Below the pieces are notes generated by a model, which saw nothing but the letters and a program-made list of their open reading frames with translations, searched no databases and was not told the DNA's origin. A stretch of DNA of 12,615 nt from Actinomycetota bacterium (GTDB taxonomy: Bacteria > Actinomycetota > Geothermincolia > Fen-727 > Anoxymicrobiaceae), in NCBI GenBank assembly GCA_018894655.1, contig JAHIPE010000250.1, positions 1 to 12,615 of the forward strand, written 5' to 3'. The first letter of the stretch is position 1; each line of letters opens with the position of its first letter. Of the stretch, positions 1-5,534 are shown piece after piece. The translations under genes were made by a program, and so were the position numbers.

Positions 1-74
1 CAGGGGTGGGGCGCAACCGGGGTGCCGAGGGTCTCCCGAAGGTACTGTTCCAATCGATGAATGAGTTTCTTCAT
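1..74 (-). CDS. Partial unidentified protein, 5' end only (runs off the left edge)
   Basis: A minus-strand reading frame opens at ATG 74-72 and stays open to the window edge, giving 24 complete codons that begin MKKLIHRLEQYLRETLG and continue TPVAPHP. An in-frame TGA lies three codons upstream, so this ATG is the first possible start in the frame. A weak purine stretch (AGGAAAAAGG) lies about 13-22 nt upstream and is a poor, distant ribosome binding site. A candidate promoter at 105-133 points into it. The start of the protein looks like an amphipathic helix with no signal peptide. I do not recognise the family, and too little is visible to assign a function. It lies downstream of tpiA in the position often taken by secG in other genomes, but the residues do not look like the hydrophobic SecG. 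It could also be a chance frame. Confidence 0.5.
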   Translation of the reverse strand, partial: MKKLIHRLEQYLRETLGTPVAPHP

Positions 75-104
75 GGCTCGTCACTAACCTTTTTCCTGAA
101 TACT

Positions 105-133
105 AACATAAGCCATGTTATCGTGCAATTCAA
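105..133 (-). promoter_or_regulatory. Candidate sigma70-type promoter for the left-edge gene
   Basis: On the minus strand TTGAAT (128-133, 4 of 6 matches to TTGACA) is followed after exactly 17 bp by TATGTT (105-110, 4 of 6 matches to TATAAT). The start of transcription would fall near 98, leaving a leader of about 25 nt before the ATG at 74. The surrounding 75-180 stretch is clearly more AT-rich than the genes, as expected for a promoter region. It suggests the left-edge gene is transcribed apart from gap-pgk-tpiA. Confidence 0.45.
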
Positions 134-190
134 GTGTTTTTGTTGTCCACGAAATACACGAAAGGCAAGAAAAGTTGACGCAAGTGGGGC

Positions 191-211
191 GCCCGCCTGC
201 AACACGCGGGC
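191..211 (-). terminator. Inverted repeat after tpiA, possible weak terminator
   Basis: GCCCGC (191-196) and GCGGGC (206-211) form a 6-bp GC-only stem with a 9-nt loop, starting 25 bases past the tpiA stop codon. In the direction of tpiA transcription the stem is followed by GCCCC and not by an immediate T run. The first TTTT is about 15 nt further on. It may be a poor intrinsic terminator, a stabilising 3' hairpin, or chance in GC-rich DNA. Confidence 0.3.
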
Positions 212-235
212 CGTGCCAATCCATTGACGGGATCG

Positions 236-994
236 TCAAGAAAACCTGACCAGCCTTGTGAATACGTCGGCCTTCAAGCTGGCTCCTCCCACCAGGGCCC
301 CGTCGATATCAGGCATCGCCATGATCTCGGAGATATTATCCGGCTTCACGCTACCGCCGTACTGAATCCGCACCGATCCCGCGGCCTGTTCACCAAACTG
401 CTCACCCAATACTGAACGTATTACGCCGATGACCGCCTGGGCGTCCTGGGCGGTAGCCGCTTTTCCGGTGCCAATGGCCCAGATCGGCTCGTAGGCGAGC
501 ACTACCGTAGATATCTCCTGCGGGCCCAACTCGAACAGCCCGCAGTTGACCTGGCCGGTAACGGTGCCCTCGGTTTCCCCGGCCTCCCTCTGCTTGAGCG
601 TCTCCCCCACACACATTATCGGAACCAGTCCGTGCGCCAGCGCGGACTTGACTTTTCGGTTCACTCCCTGGTCGGTCTCCCCGAAGAGCTGCCTTCGCTC
701 GGAGTGCCCGATGATTACATGGGTCACACCGAGGCCCAGAAGCATCGTGGGAGAAACCTCCCCGGTGAACGCCCCCGACTCCTCCCAGTGCATGCTCTGG
801 GCTCCCAGCCCAATCCGGATATCACCGCTTCTCATGCACTCGGATACCGCAGGCAGGTCTATGCACGGAGGACAGACCACCACTTCCACCGCGTCGTACC
901 CCGAGATATCCGCCCATAACCCCTCTACCAAATCGACCGCCTGCCCGGGCATGAGGTTCATCTTCCAGTTTCCCGCGATTATCGGTCTGCGCAC
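236..994 (-). CDS. tpiA: Triosephosphate isomerase
   Basis: Interconverts dihydroxyacetone phosphate and glyceraldehyde 3-phosphate in cytosolic glycolysis and gluconeogenesis. The 252-residue protein has the normal length for a TIM barrel and carries every catalytic motif: AGNWKMN with Lys11, IIGHSERR with His97, AYEPIWAIGTGKA with Glu169 and the mobile loop 6, YGGSV at 212-216 and GGASL at 236-240 for phosphate binding. The start is GTG at 994-992, chosen because AGGAGGT lies 5 nt upstream. It begins 25 nt after the pgk stop, so it is almost certainly the last gene of a gap-pgk-tpiA transcript. Nothing in the sequence suggests impaired activity. Confidence 0.97.
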   Translation of the reverse strand: MRRPIIAGNWKMNLMPGQAVDLVEGLWADISGYDAVEVVVCPPCIDLPAVSECMRSGDIRIGLGAQSMHWEESGAFTGEVSPTMLLGLGVTHVIIGHSERRQLFGETDQGVNRKVKSALAHGLVPIMCVGETLKQREAGETEGTVTGQVNCGLFELGPQEISTVVLAYEPIWAIGTGKAATAQDAQAVIGVIRSVLGEQFGEQAAGSVRIQYGGSVKPDNISEIMAMPDIDGALVGGASLKADVFTRLVRFS

Positions 995-1019
995 CCTCTA
1001 CCTCCTCTTTTCCTACTGA

Positions 1020-2210
1020 TCAGCGCCCCGACATCGCTTCCAATGCCGGCAAATCCTTGCCTTCCAGCAACCTTATTGCCGCCCCTCCACCGGTGGAGAC
1101 AAAGTCTATCTTTTCCTCCAGCCCGAACTGCCTGAGTGCCGCGTCGGAGTCGCCGCCGCCGACCACTGTGGTGGCCTTCGAGTCCACAATGCACTCCGCT
1201 ATGCTCTCGGTGCCGTTGGCGAACGAGGGCCACTCGAAAACACCCATCGGCCCATTCCAGAATATCGTCTTGGCTTCGTGAAGTATCCGGCAGTACTTCT
1301 CTACCGTGGCCGGGCCGATATCAAGCCCCATCCAATCCTGGGGGATTGCCTCGGTGGGAACCACTTTCCTGTTGGCATCCTTATCGAAGCGGTCCGCCAC
1401 TACGAAGTCAATCGGGACCATCACCCTGACCCCTTTCTTGCGGGCCTTTTTCATCGACCCCGATACCTGCCCCAGTTGGTCTCCCTCGATTACCGACTGC
1501 CCGATCCCCAGGCCCATGCTCTTGATGATGGTGAAGCACATCCCTCCTCCGGTGAGGATCGTGTTGGCAATCTCGATGAAGCTGTCGATCACCCCGAGCT
1601 TGTCCGACACCTTGTTTCCTCCCAGCACCACCACGAACGGCCGCGCCGGGTCCTCCAGGAGCCCTCCCAGGACCTCTATCTCCTTCATCATCAGTAATCC
1701 CACCGCGCAAGGAAGGTACTCGTTGACTCCGGCGGTTGACGCGTGGGCGCGGTGGCTGGTCCCGAAGGCATCGTTCACGTACAGGTCAGCCAGCGAGGCC
1801 AGTTGCCTGGCGAACTCCGGTATGTTCTCGCGCTCGCCGGTGGAGAAACGCAGGTTCTCGAGCAGTATGACCTTGTCCGGGTTCCTCTCGATCGCCTCTT
1901 TTACCCGGGGGCCTATGCTCTCCTTCAGCGTAAGGACGGGGTAGTCGAGGAGCTCCTCCAATCTTTTCCCCACCGGGGCCATGCGCAGGCTCTCCACTAC
2001 CTGCCCCTTGGGACGTCCGAGGTGCGACATCAGGATCGGCCTCGCGCCGTGGTCCAGCAGGTACTGGATTGTGGGCAGGGCTCCCCTTATCCTTGTGTCG
2101 TCAGCAACGTTGCGGTTTTTATCCAGGGGAACGTTGAAGTCAACTCTGACCAGCACCTTCTTGCCGCCAACGTCCAGGTCCTCGACGGTTTTCTTGGGTA
2201 ATTCGATCAT
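1020..2210 (-). CDS. pgk: Phosphoglycerate kinase
   Basis: Transfers the acyl phosphate of 1,3-bisphosphoglycerate to ADP, giving ATP and 3-phosphoglycerate. The 396-residue protein shows both Rossmann lobes: RVDFNVPL (22-29) and SHLGRPKG (62-69) for the phosphoglycerate basic patch, LGGNKVSDKL (196-205) with the nucleotide-site lysine, FWNGPMGVFE (317-326), GGGDSDAA (351-358) and STGGGAA (372-378). GGNKVSDK, where most family members have GGAKVSDK or GGSKVSDK, is a mild variant. I chose ATG 2210-2208 over the in-frame GTG at 2222-2220 because AGGTGA lies 8 nt before the ATG and the GTG itself is part of that ribosome binding site. The start is 19 nt after the gap stop codon, so the two genes are co-transcribed. 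Confidence 0.96.
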   Translation of the reverse strand: MIELPKKTVEDLDVGGKKVLVRVDFNVPLDKNRNVADDTRIRGALPTIQYLLDHGARPILMSHLGRPKGQVVESLRMAPVGKRLEELLDYPVLTLKESIGPRVKEAIERNPDKVILLENLRFSTGERENIPEFARQLASLADLYVNDAFGTSHRAHASTAGVNEYLPCAVGLLMMKEIEVLGGLLEDPARPFVVVLGGNKVSDKLGVIDSFIEIANTILTGGGMCFTIIKSMGLGIGQSVIEGDQLGQVSGSMKKARKKGVRVMVPIDFVVADRFDKDANRKVVPTEAIPQDWMGLDIGPATVEKYCRILHEAKTIFWNGPMGVFEWPSFANGTESIAECIVDSKATTVVGGGDSDAALRQFGLEEKIDFVSTGGGAAIRLLEGKDLPALEAMSGR

Positions 2211-2229
2211 CTTAGAAGTCACCTGTCAC

Positions 2230-3228
2230 TCACGAGGACAAGTAATTGATGAGGTCAACAACCCGGTTGGAGTAACCCCACTCGTTGTCGTACCAGGTGA
2301 GAACCTTGACCATGTTACCCATGGCCATGGTTGCCCCCGCGTCAAACACCGACGAGTAGGCGCTTCCAACAACATCTATGCTGACCACCGGGTCCTCGGT
2401 GTAGGCGAGTATCCCTTCGAACCTGCCCCTGTCCGCCGCGTCACTTACGACCTGGTTCACTTCATCCACGGTTACCTCGCGCCCCAGAATCGCAACGAGG
2501 TCCACCACCGAACCGTCGAATGTTGGCACCCTCATCGCCATGCCGTCCATCTTTCCCTGCATCTCCGGTATTACCAGCCCGGTAGCCCTCGCCGCCCCGG
2601 TAGACGTCGGGATAATCGACATCGCGGCGGCCCGGGAGCGGCGCAGGTCCTTGTGCGGGCCGTCCAGCAGGGCCTGGTCGTTGGTGTAGGCATGCACCGT
2701 GGTCATGAAGGCGGACTCCACCCCGAAGTTGTCCAGGAGTACCTTGGCCACCGGAGCCAGCGCGTTGGTGGTGCAAGAGGCGTTGGAGATTATCTTATGC
2801 TGGACACGGTCTATAGCATCCTCGTTCACCCCCAGCACAACGGTGATATCGGGGTCTGGCGCCGGGGCTGTGATAATAACCGTATCGGCGCCCGCATCAA
2901 GGTGCTTGGCGGCCTGGTCCCTCTTGCAAAAAAGCCCGGTCGCCTCGACCGCCACCTCCACGCCGCTCTCCTTCCAGGGGAGGTCGGCGGGGTCCCTCTC
3001 GCTCAAGACCTTTATCTCCCTGCCGTCTATCACCAACTTGCCGTCACCGGCGCTGACGCTCCCGCCGTACGGTCCATGAACCGAGTCGTAGTTGAAGAGG
3101 TGAGCCAGCGTATCCGCGTCAGCCAGGTCATTTATTGCGGTTATCTCTATCCCGGGGTCTGAAATTGCTACTCGGGCAACCAGCCGCCCTATCCTCCCAA
3201 ACCCATTTATTCCTATCCTGGTAGCCAT
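2230..3228 (-). CDS. gap: Glyceraldehyde-3-phosphate dehydrogenase (NAD-type)
   Basis: Oxidative phosphorylation of glyceraldehyde 3-phosphate to 1,3-bisphosphoglycerate. The 332-residue protein has the N-terminal Rossmann motif INGFGRIGR, an aspartate (Asp34 in AINDLAD) at the position that favours NAD over NADP, the catalytic SNASCTTN block with Cys152, its partner His179 in TTVHAYT, and the C-terminal WYDNEWGYS. The start was set at ATG 3228-3226 because AAAGGAG lies 8 nt upstream and the protein then begins MATRIGINGFGRIG, as usual for the family. A longer in-frame start at 3258 would add ten residues that are not family-like. It is the first gene of the gap-pgk-tpiA group. Upstream it is separated from whiA by a transposon remnant, so its present promoter is unclear. 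Confidence 0.97.
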   Translation of the reverse strand: MATRIGINGFGRIGRLVARVAISDPGIEITAINDLADADTLAHLFNYDSVHGPYGGSVSAGDGKLVIDGREIKVLSERDPADLPWKESGVEVAVEATGLFCKRDQAAKHLDAGADTVIITAPAPDPDITVVLGVNEDAIDRVQHKIISNASCTTNALAPVAKVLLDNFGVESAFMTTVHAYTNDQALLDGPHKDLRRSRAAAMSIIPTSTGAARATGLVIPEMQGKMDGMAMRVPTFDGSVVDLVAILGREVTVDEVNQVVSDAADRGRFEGILAYTEDPVVSIDVVGSAYSSVFDAGATMAMGNMVKVLTWYDNEWGYSNRVVDLINYLSS

Positions 3229-3294
3229 CAGTGCCACTCCTTTCACGACTGAGTCCATTCAAAGCAATTATCTTATGTGTTTTCCTGCCTAAGA

Positions 3295-3314
3295 CCCCTT
3301 CCGTAAGGGAGAGG
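3295..3314 (+). repeat. Left-end subterminal hairpin of the IS200/IS605-type element
   Basis: CCCCTTCCGTAAGGGAGAGG folds as CCCTT / AAGGG around a CCGT loop. It matches the right-end hairpin at 16 of 20 positions with no gaps, and is immediately preceded by AAGA, the expected place for a left-end guide sequence. Confidence 0.7.
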
Positions 3315-3332
3315 ATACAGGCGGGTCTCTTG

Positions 3333-3341
3333 TGGTATAAT
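3333..3341 (+). promoter_or_regulatory. Extended -10 promoter in the element's left end
   Basis: TGGTATAAT contains a perfect TATAAT (3336-3341) and the TGn extension. No good -35 hexamer lies 16-18 bp upstream, which an extended -10 can tolerate. In full-length elements this position would drive tnpB; here it would drive the guide-RNA region directly, antisense to the host operon. The complementary strand offers TATTAT (3337-3342) with TTGGTC (3361-3366) at 18 bp, a weaker possible leftward promoter towards gap. Confidence 0.5.
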
Positions 3342-3375
3342 ATCTCTAGTACCTTGAAAAGACCAATATGGGGTT

Positions 3376-3600
3376 GTAACAAGAAGTTTGTTGCGTAAAA
3401 TTGGCAACCGCCCCGTCGGTGTGACAGAAGTTGAAAAGACTCATCACAACTAAGCCGACAACAAGTTTCACTAGGTCGGGGACCGACCGAAGTAACGCCT
3501 GTAGAGAGGTAAGGGCTCAAGCGACCTCGACGAAGCAGGAAAAGTTCTCTACTGCGAAGTAGGGAAGCCACTTCCTTCAGGGAGGGGTAGTTCACTATAG
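3376..3600 (+). pseudogene. Remnant of the tnpB 3' end (core deleted, stops in frame)
   Basis: Short peptides resembling a TnpB C-terminal tail can be read on the plus strand: SLLRKIGNRPVGVTEVEK (3385-3438), then TEVTPVER in another frame (3486-3509), then EAGKVLYCE followed by GKPLPSGRGSSL back in the first frame (3532-3597, stop TAG 3598-3600). The first frame is broken by stops at 3451, 3472, 3493 and 3502. This is the part of tnpB that lies after the zinc ribbon and overlaps the guide RNA in intact elements. All RuvC-like catalytic segments are gone. The match rests on my memory of such tails and needs a profile search. It cannot encode a working protein. Confidence 0.55.
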
Positions 3601-3613
3601 CAGGACCGCTTCC
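3440..3613 (+). ncRNA. Candidate omega/reRNA (TnpB guide RNA), solo copy
   Basis: In TnpB elements the 3' end of the tnpB transcript becomes the guide RNA: scaffold ending at the transposon right end, then about 16-20 nt of guide copied from flanking DNA. Here the scaffold shows a perfect hairpin GGTCGG-GGA-CCGACC (3474-3488), a 9-bp stem TTCTCTACT / AGTAGGGAA closed by a GCGA GNRA tetraloop (3545-3566, one G-T wobble), then the right-end hairpin (3568-3587) and TAGTTCAC. The guide would begin at 3596 (TATAGCAGGACCGCTTCC), the antisense of the whiA 3' end. The 5' end is uncertain. It could act only with a TnpB protein supplied from elsewhere in the genome. Expression is not shown. Confidence 0.55.
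3568..3587 (+). repeat. Right-end subterminal hairpin of the IS200/IS605-type element
   Basis: CCACTTCCTTCAGGGAGGGG folds around a TTCA loop with one A-G mismatch and one T-G wobble. It is followed at 3 nt by TTCAC (3591-3595), the inferred terminal pentanucleotide and cleavage site. The preceding GAA (3564-3566) is complementary to TTC of that site. Confidence 0.7.
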
Positions 3614-4569
3614 GCTGCAAGAATGTTCCTAGGTGCCGCTTCCAGCGGTAAGAGCGTCTCCAGGCGGCGCATCCTGCCTTGCACGCACGACTTGGAAACA
3701 GGAGGATCGAGCAGTTCCCCCAGCTCCGCCAGCGATGCCTGGGGGTAAAGCAGGCGCGACTCGGCCAGCTCCACCAGCACTGGCTCCGCGCCCTCGAGTA
3801 GCCCCATCGAGATGATCTCGTTGACCACCTCGCGTTGCCGGATCGATGCCTCGGCAAGCCTCCTGGCGTTGGCCGTGTCACAGTTGACCAGCCTGTTTAC
3901 TCGGTTCTTGGTGCTCTTCATGATATTCTGGCTTTCCCACTGCAGGTGGGCGCCGTATGCGCCGATTATCGCCAGGAACACGGAGATCGCCTCCCTCTTC
4001 TTCAGATAAAGGACCCACTGGCCCCGCCTGGCCCTGGTCCCCGGCTCGAGCGATTTCCTGTTGAACAGCGCCTCAAACGACATCGCCGCGTCTCTAGAGG
4101 AGAACGATATCTCCAGGTCGGCAGGCTTGTACGCCTCGCTGACATACCCCCCTCCCAGGAATGCGCCCCTGAGAGCGGCTGCGGCGCAGCAACTGTCGCG
4201 GGTTAGCCTCACCGGCAGGGAGCGTTCCGGGGACAGCCTCGAGTCAAGAACACCCAGCTCATTCAGCACCTGGTGAAACCCGGGCTGCTCCCCCAACTCG
4301 AGGCGATAGACGTTCTGGTGACGCGGGGAACTCCGCTGCACCTTGACCACCGGTGTCTCCACGTCGAACAGGGAGTGGAGTAGCGTATAGATCTTCCTCG
4401 CCGTGTTCACCCCCGAGCTATCCGTCACCAGCAAGTGCCGCCCCCCACCCCTTATGGTGTAGGTGCCGTCTATGTGGAGCAGTGCGGAGAGCTCGGCCAG
4501 CCGGCAACACCGACGGCTCGACCGGTGGCGTGCGAGTTCCTCCTTGACCTCCTGTATCAACGACGTCAT
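3595..4569 (-). CDS. whiA: WhiA, DNA-binding regulator with a LAGLIDADG-like fold
   Basis: Transcription factor needed for sporulation septation in Streptomyces and linked to cell division and chromosome segregation in Bacillus. The 324-residue protein has the N-terminal WhiA domain (about 20-110), the degenerate homing-endonuclease-like domain with LRGAFLGGGYVSE (133-145) and FLAIIGAYGAHLQWE (198-212), and the C-terminal helix-turn-helix domain starting at NRVNRLVNCDTAN (222-234). The usual SKSGVNHRLRRL recognition region reads SKSCVQGRMRRL (292-303), a divergent version. A 17-residue tail follows the HTH domain. The start ATG overlaps the rapZ TGA by 4 bases (ATGA), so translation is coupled. 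The stop TAG uses the last base of the adjoining IS element as its G. yvcK, normally the gene before it, is missing. Confidence 0.93.
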   Translation of the reverse strand: MTSLIQEVKEELARHRSSRRCCRLAELSALLHIDGTYTIRGGGRHLLVTDSSGVNTARKIYTLLHSLFDVETPVVKVQRSSPRHQNVYRLELGEQPGFHQVLNELGVLDSRLSPERSLPVRLTRDSCCAAAALRGAFLGGGYVSEAYKPADLEISFSSRDAAMSFEALFNRKSLEPGTRARRGQWVLYLKKREAISVFLAIIGAYGAHLQWESQNIMKSTKNRVNRLVNCDTANARRLAEASIRQREVVNEIISMGLLEGAEPVLVELAESRLLYPQASLAELGELLDPPVSKSCVQGRMRRLETLLPLEAAPRNILAAEAVLL

Positions 4570-5423
4570 CTCTTACCTATGTCGCGGTGGAGAACCGAGA
4601 CCTGGTTCCCGTTCTCCATGAACCTCCTGGCGAGCTCATCCGCTATCACCACCGAGCGGTGGCGCCCGCCGGTGCATCCCACACCGATTGTCAGGTAAGC
4701 TCTCCTCTCGCGCCGGTAGCCGGGTAGAACGAGCTCCAGAAGGTCGACAAACTTTTCCAGGAACTCCTCTACCTCGCCCTGGCCCAGGACGTAGCCGCGC
4801 ACCGACGGGTCCGACCCGTCGAGGTCGCGAAGTTCCTCCGCCCAGTAAGGATTCGGCAGAAAACGAACATCCACGATGATATCCGCGTCCCTCGGGTGTC
4901 CATGCTTGAAGCCGAACGACACCAGCGTCAACTTGGCCGATGGTGCGGCGTCCTGCCCGGCCACCTCCTCCAGCTTATCCCGGAGTTGGTAGATGTTCAG
5001 GTGCGACGTATCCACTATCAGGTCCGCGCGTTCCCTCAGCGGGTCGAGGACTTTTCGTTCCTCGGATATCGTGTCCACCACCCTCAGGTTTTCGCTCTCC
5101 AGGGGATGGATGCGCCTGGTCTCGGAGAACCTCCTGACAAGTGTCTCGTCGGACGCGTCCAGGAACATTATGGTGTAGGGGACATCCTTGTCCTCCAGTT
5201 CCTCGAGCGCCAGGAAGAGGTCATCGAACGATTTACCCGCGCGTACATCGGTCACCAGCGCTACCCGCTTGAACTTCTTTCCGCCGGCGGGGCCGATATC
5301 GACGATCTTCACCAGCAGCGATGCCGGCAGGTTATCTATCGCGAAGTAACCGATGTCCTCGAGGCATTTCAGCGCCTCGGTCTTACCAGCGCCCGACATC
5401 CCGGTGATTATTACTATCTCCAT
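4566..5423 (-). CDS. rapZ: RapZ/YvcJ-family nucleotide-binding protein
   Basis: In E. coli RapZ is an RNase adapter that binds the small RNA GlmZ and senses glucosamine 6-phosphate; in Gram-positive bacteria the homologue YvcJ is an ATP/GTP-binding protein with a less defined role. The 285 residues match the family's length. Visible motifs are the Walker A loop GMSGAGKT (8-15), LVTDVRAG (57-63), SETRRIHPL (100-108), FGFKHGHPRDADIIVDVRFL (170-189) and the C-terminal signature IGVGCTGGRHRSV (246-258). The start is ATG 5423-5421 with GGGAG 6 nt upstream. It lies 111 nt after the uvrC stop and overlaps whiA by 4 bases. The GlmZ-adapter role should not be assumed here because GlmZ is a proteobacterial RNA. 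Confidence 0.94.
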   Translation of the reverse strand: MEIVIITGMSGAGKTEALKCLEDIGYFAIDNLPASLLVKIVDIGPAGGKKFKRVALVTDVRAGKSFDDLFLALEELEDKDVPYTIMFLDASDETLVRRFSETRRIHPLESENLRVVDTISEERKVLDPLRERADLIVDTSHLNIYQLRDKLEEVAGQDAAPSAKLTLVSFGFKHGHPRDADIIVDVRFLPNPYWAEELRDLDGSDPSVRGYVLGQGEVEEFLEKFVDLLELVLPGYRRERRAYLTIGVGCTGGRHRSVVIADELARRFMENGNQVSVLHRDIGKR

Positions 5424-5471
5424 CAGTTACTCCCGGCGAACAACGGCCCGTCAACTATCGTTTCCAACAAC

Positions 5472-5480
5472 ACTATACCA
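5472..5480 (-). promoter_or_regulatory. Possible extended -10 promoter between uvrC and rapZ
   Basis: On the minus strand TGGTATAGT contains TATAGT (5 of 6 matches to TATAAT) plus the TGn extension, about 50 bp upstream of the rapZ ATG. No -35 match is present at 16-18 bp. The 111-bp gap (5424-5534) is the longest host spacer inside the uvrB-to-tpiA series apart from the IS insertion, so a separate rapZ-whiA promoter is plausible but unproven. Confidence 0.28.
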
Positions 5481-5534
5481 GCAGGCCACCACTATCGTCT
5501 TGTTTCTCGTTATCCCATCGAGTGGCTACCCCCG

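Larger units (their letters stand above)
3277..3595 (+). mobile_element. Non-autonomous IS200/IS605-type (TnpB family) element remnant
   Basis: The left-end hairpin (3295-3314) and right-end hairpin (3568-3587) are 16 of 20 bases identical, as expected for the two subterminal hairpins recognised by a Y1 transposase. The right end reads GAAGCC, hairpin, TAG, TTCAC, a layout I recognise from TnpB-carrying elements. GAA just before the right hairpin can pair with TTC of the terminal TTCAC. AAG just before the left hairpin (3291-3293) can pair with CTT of CTTAT (3272-3276). By that logic the left boundary is after 3276, but this is inferred. An alternative TTCAC at 3242-3246 cannot be excluded. 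Only the left-end promoter region and the right-end tnpB tail with its guide-RNA sequence remain. No TnpA and no TnpB catalytic or zinc-ribbon residues are present. Confidence 0.75.

Noticed and set aside
6..227. Plus-strand frame of 73 codons at the left edge
   Set aside because: Overlaps the minus-strand frame at 1-74 in antisense and the promoter region. Low complexity of evidence, no recognisable motif and no ribosome binding site.
2211..2222. GTG start of pgk at 2222
   Set aside because: That GTG is part of the AGGTGA ribosome binding site for the ATG at 2210, and no better site precedes it.
1981..3162. Long plus-strand frame (393 codons) opposite pgk and gap
   Set aside because: Spans two well-supported genes in antisense, including their junction. 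No motif or start signal supports it.
3229..3258. Upstream extension of gap to 3258
   Set aside because: The AAAGGAG ribosome binding site lies inside this extension, 8 nt before the family-typical MATRIGINGFG start at 3228.
3128..3595. Minus-strand reading frame of 155 codons starting at GTG 3595 and covering the whiA-gap interval
   Set aside because: It overlaps the 5' part of gap in a different frame, has no ribosome binding site of its own, and its sequence is the complement of the transposon hairpins and guide-RNA region. It resembles no protein I know.
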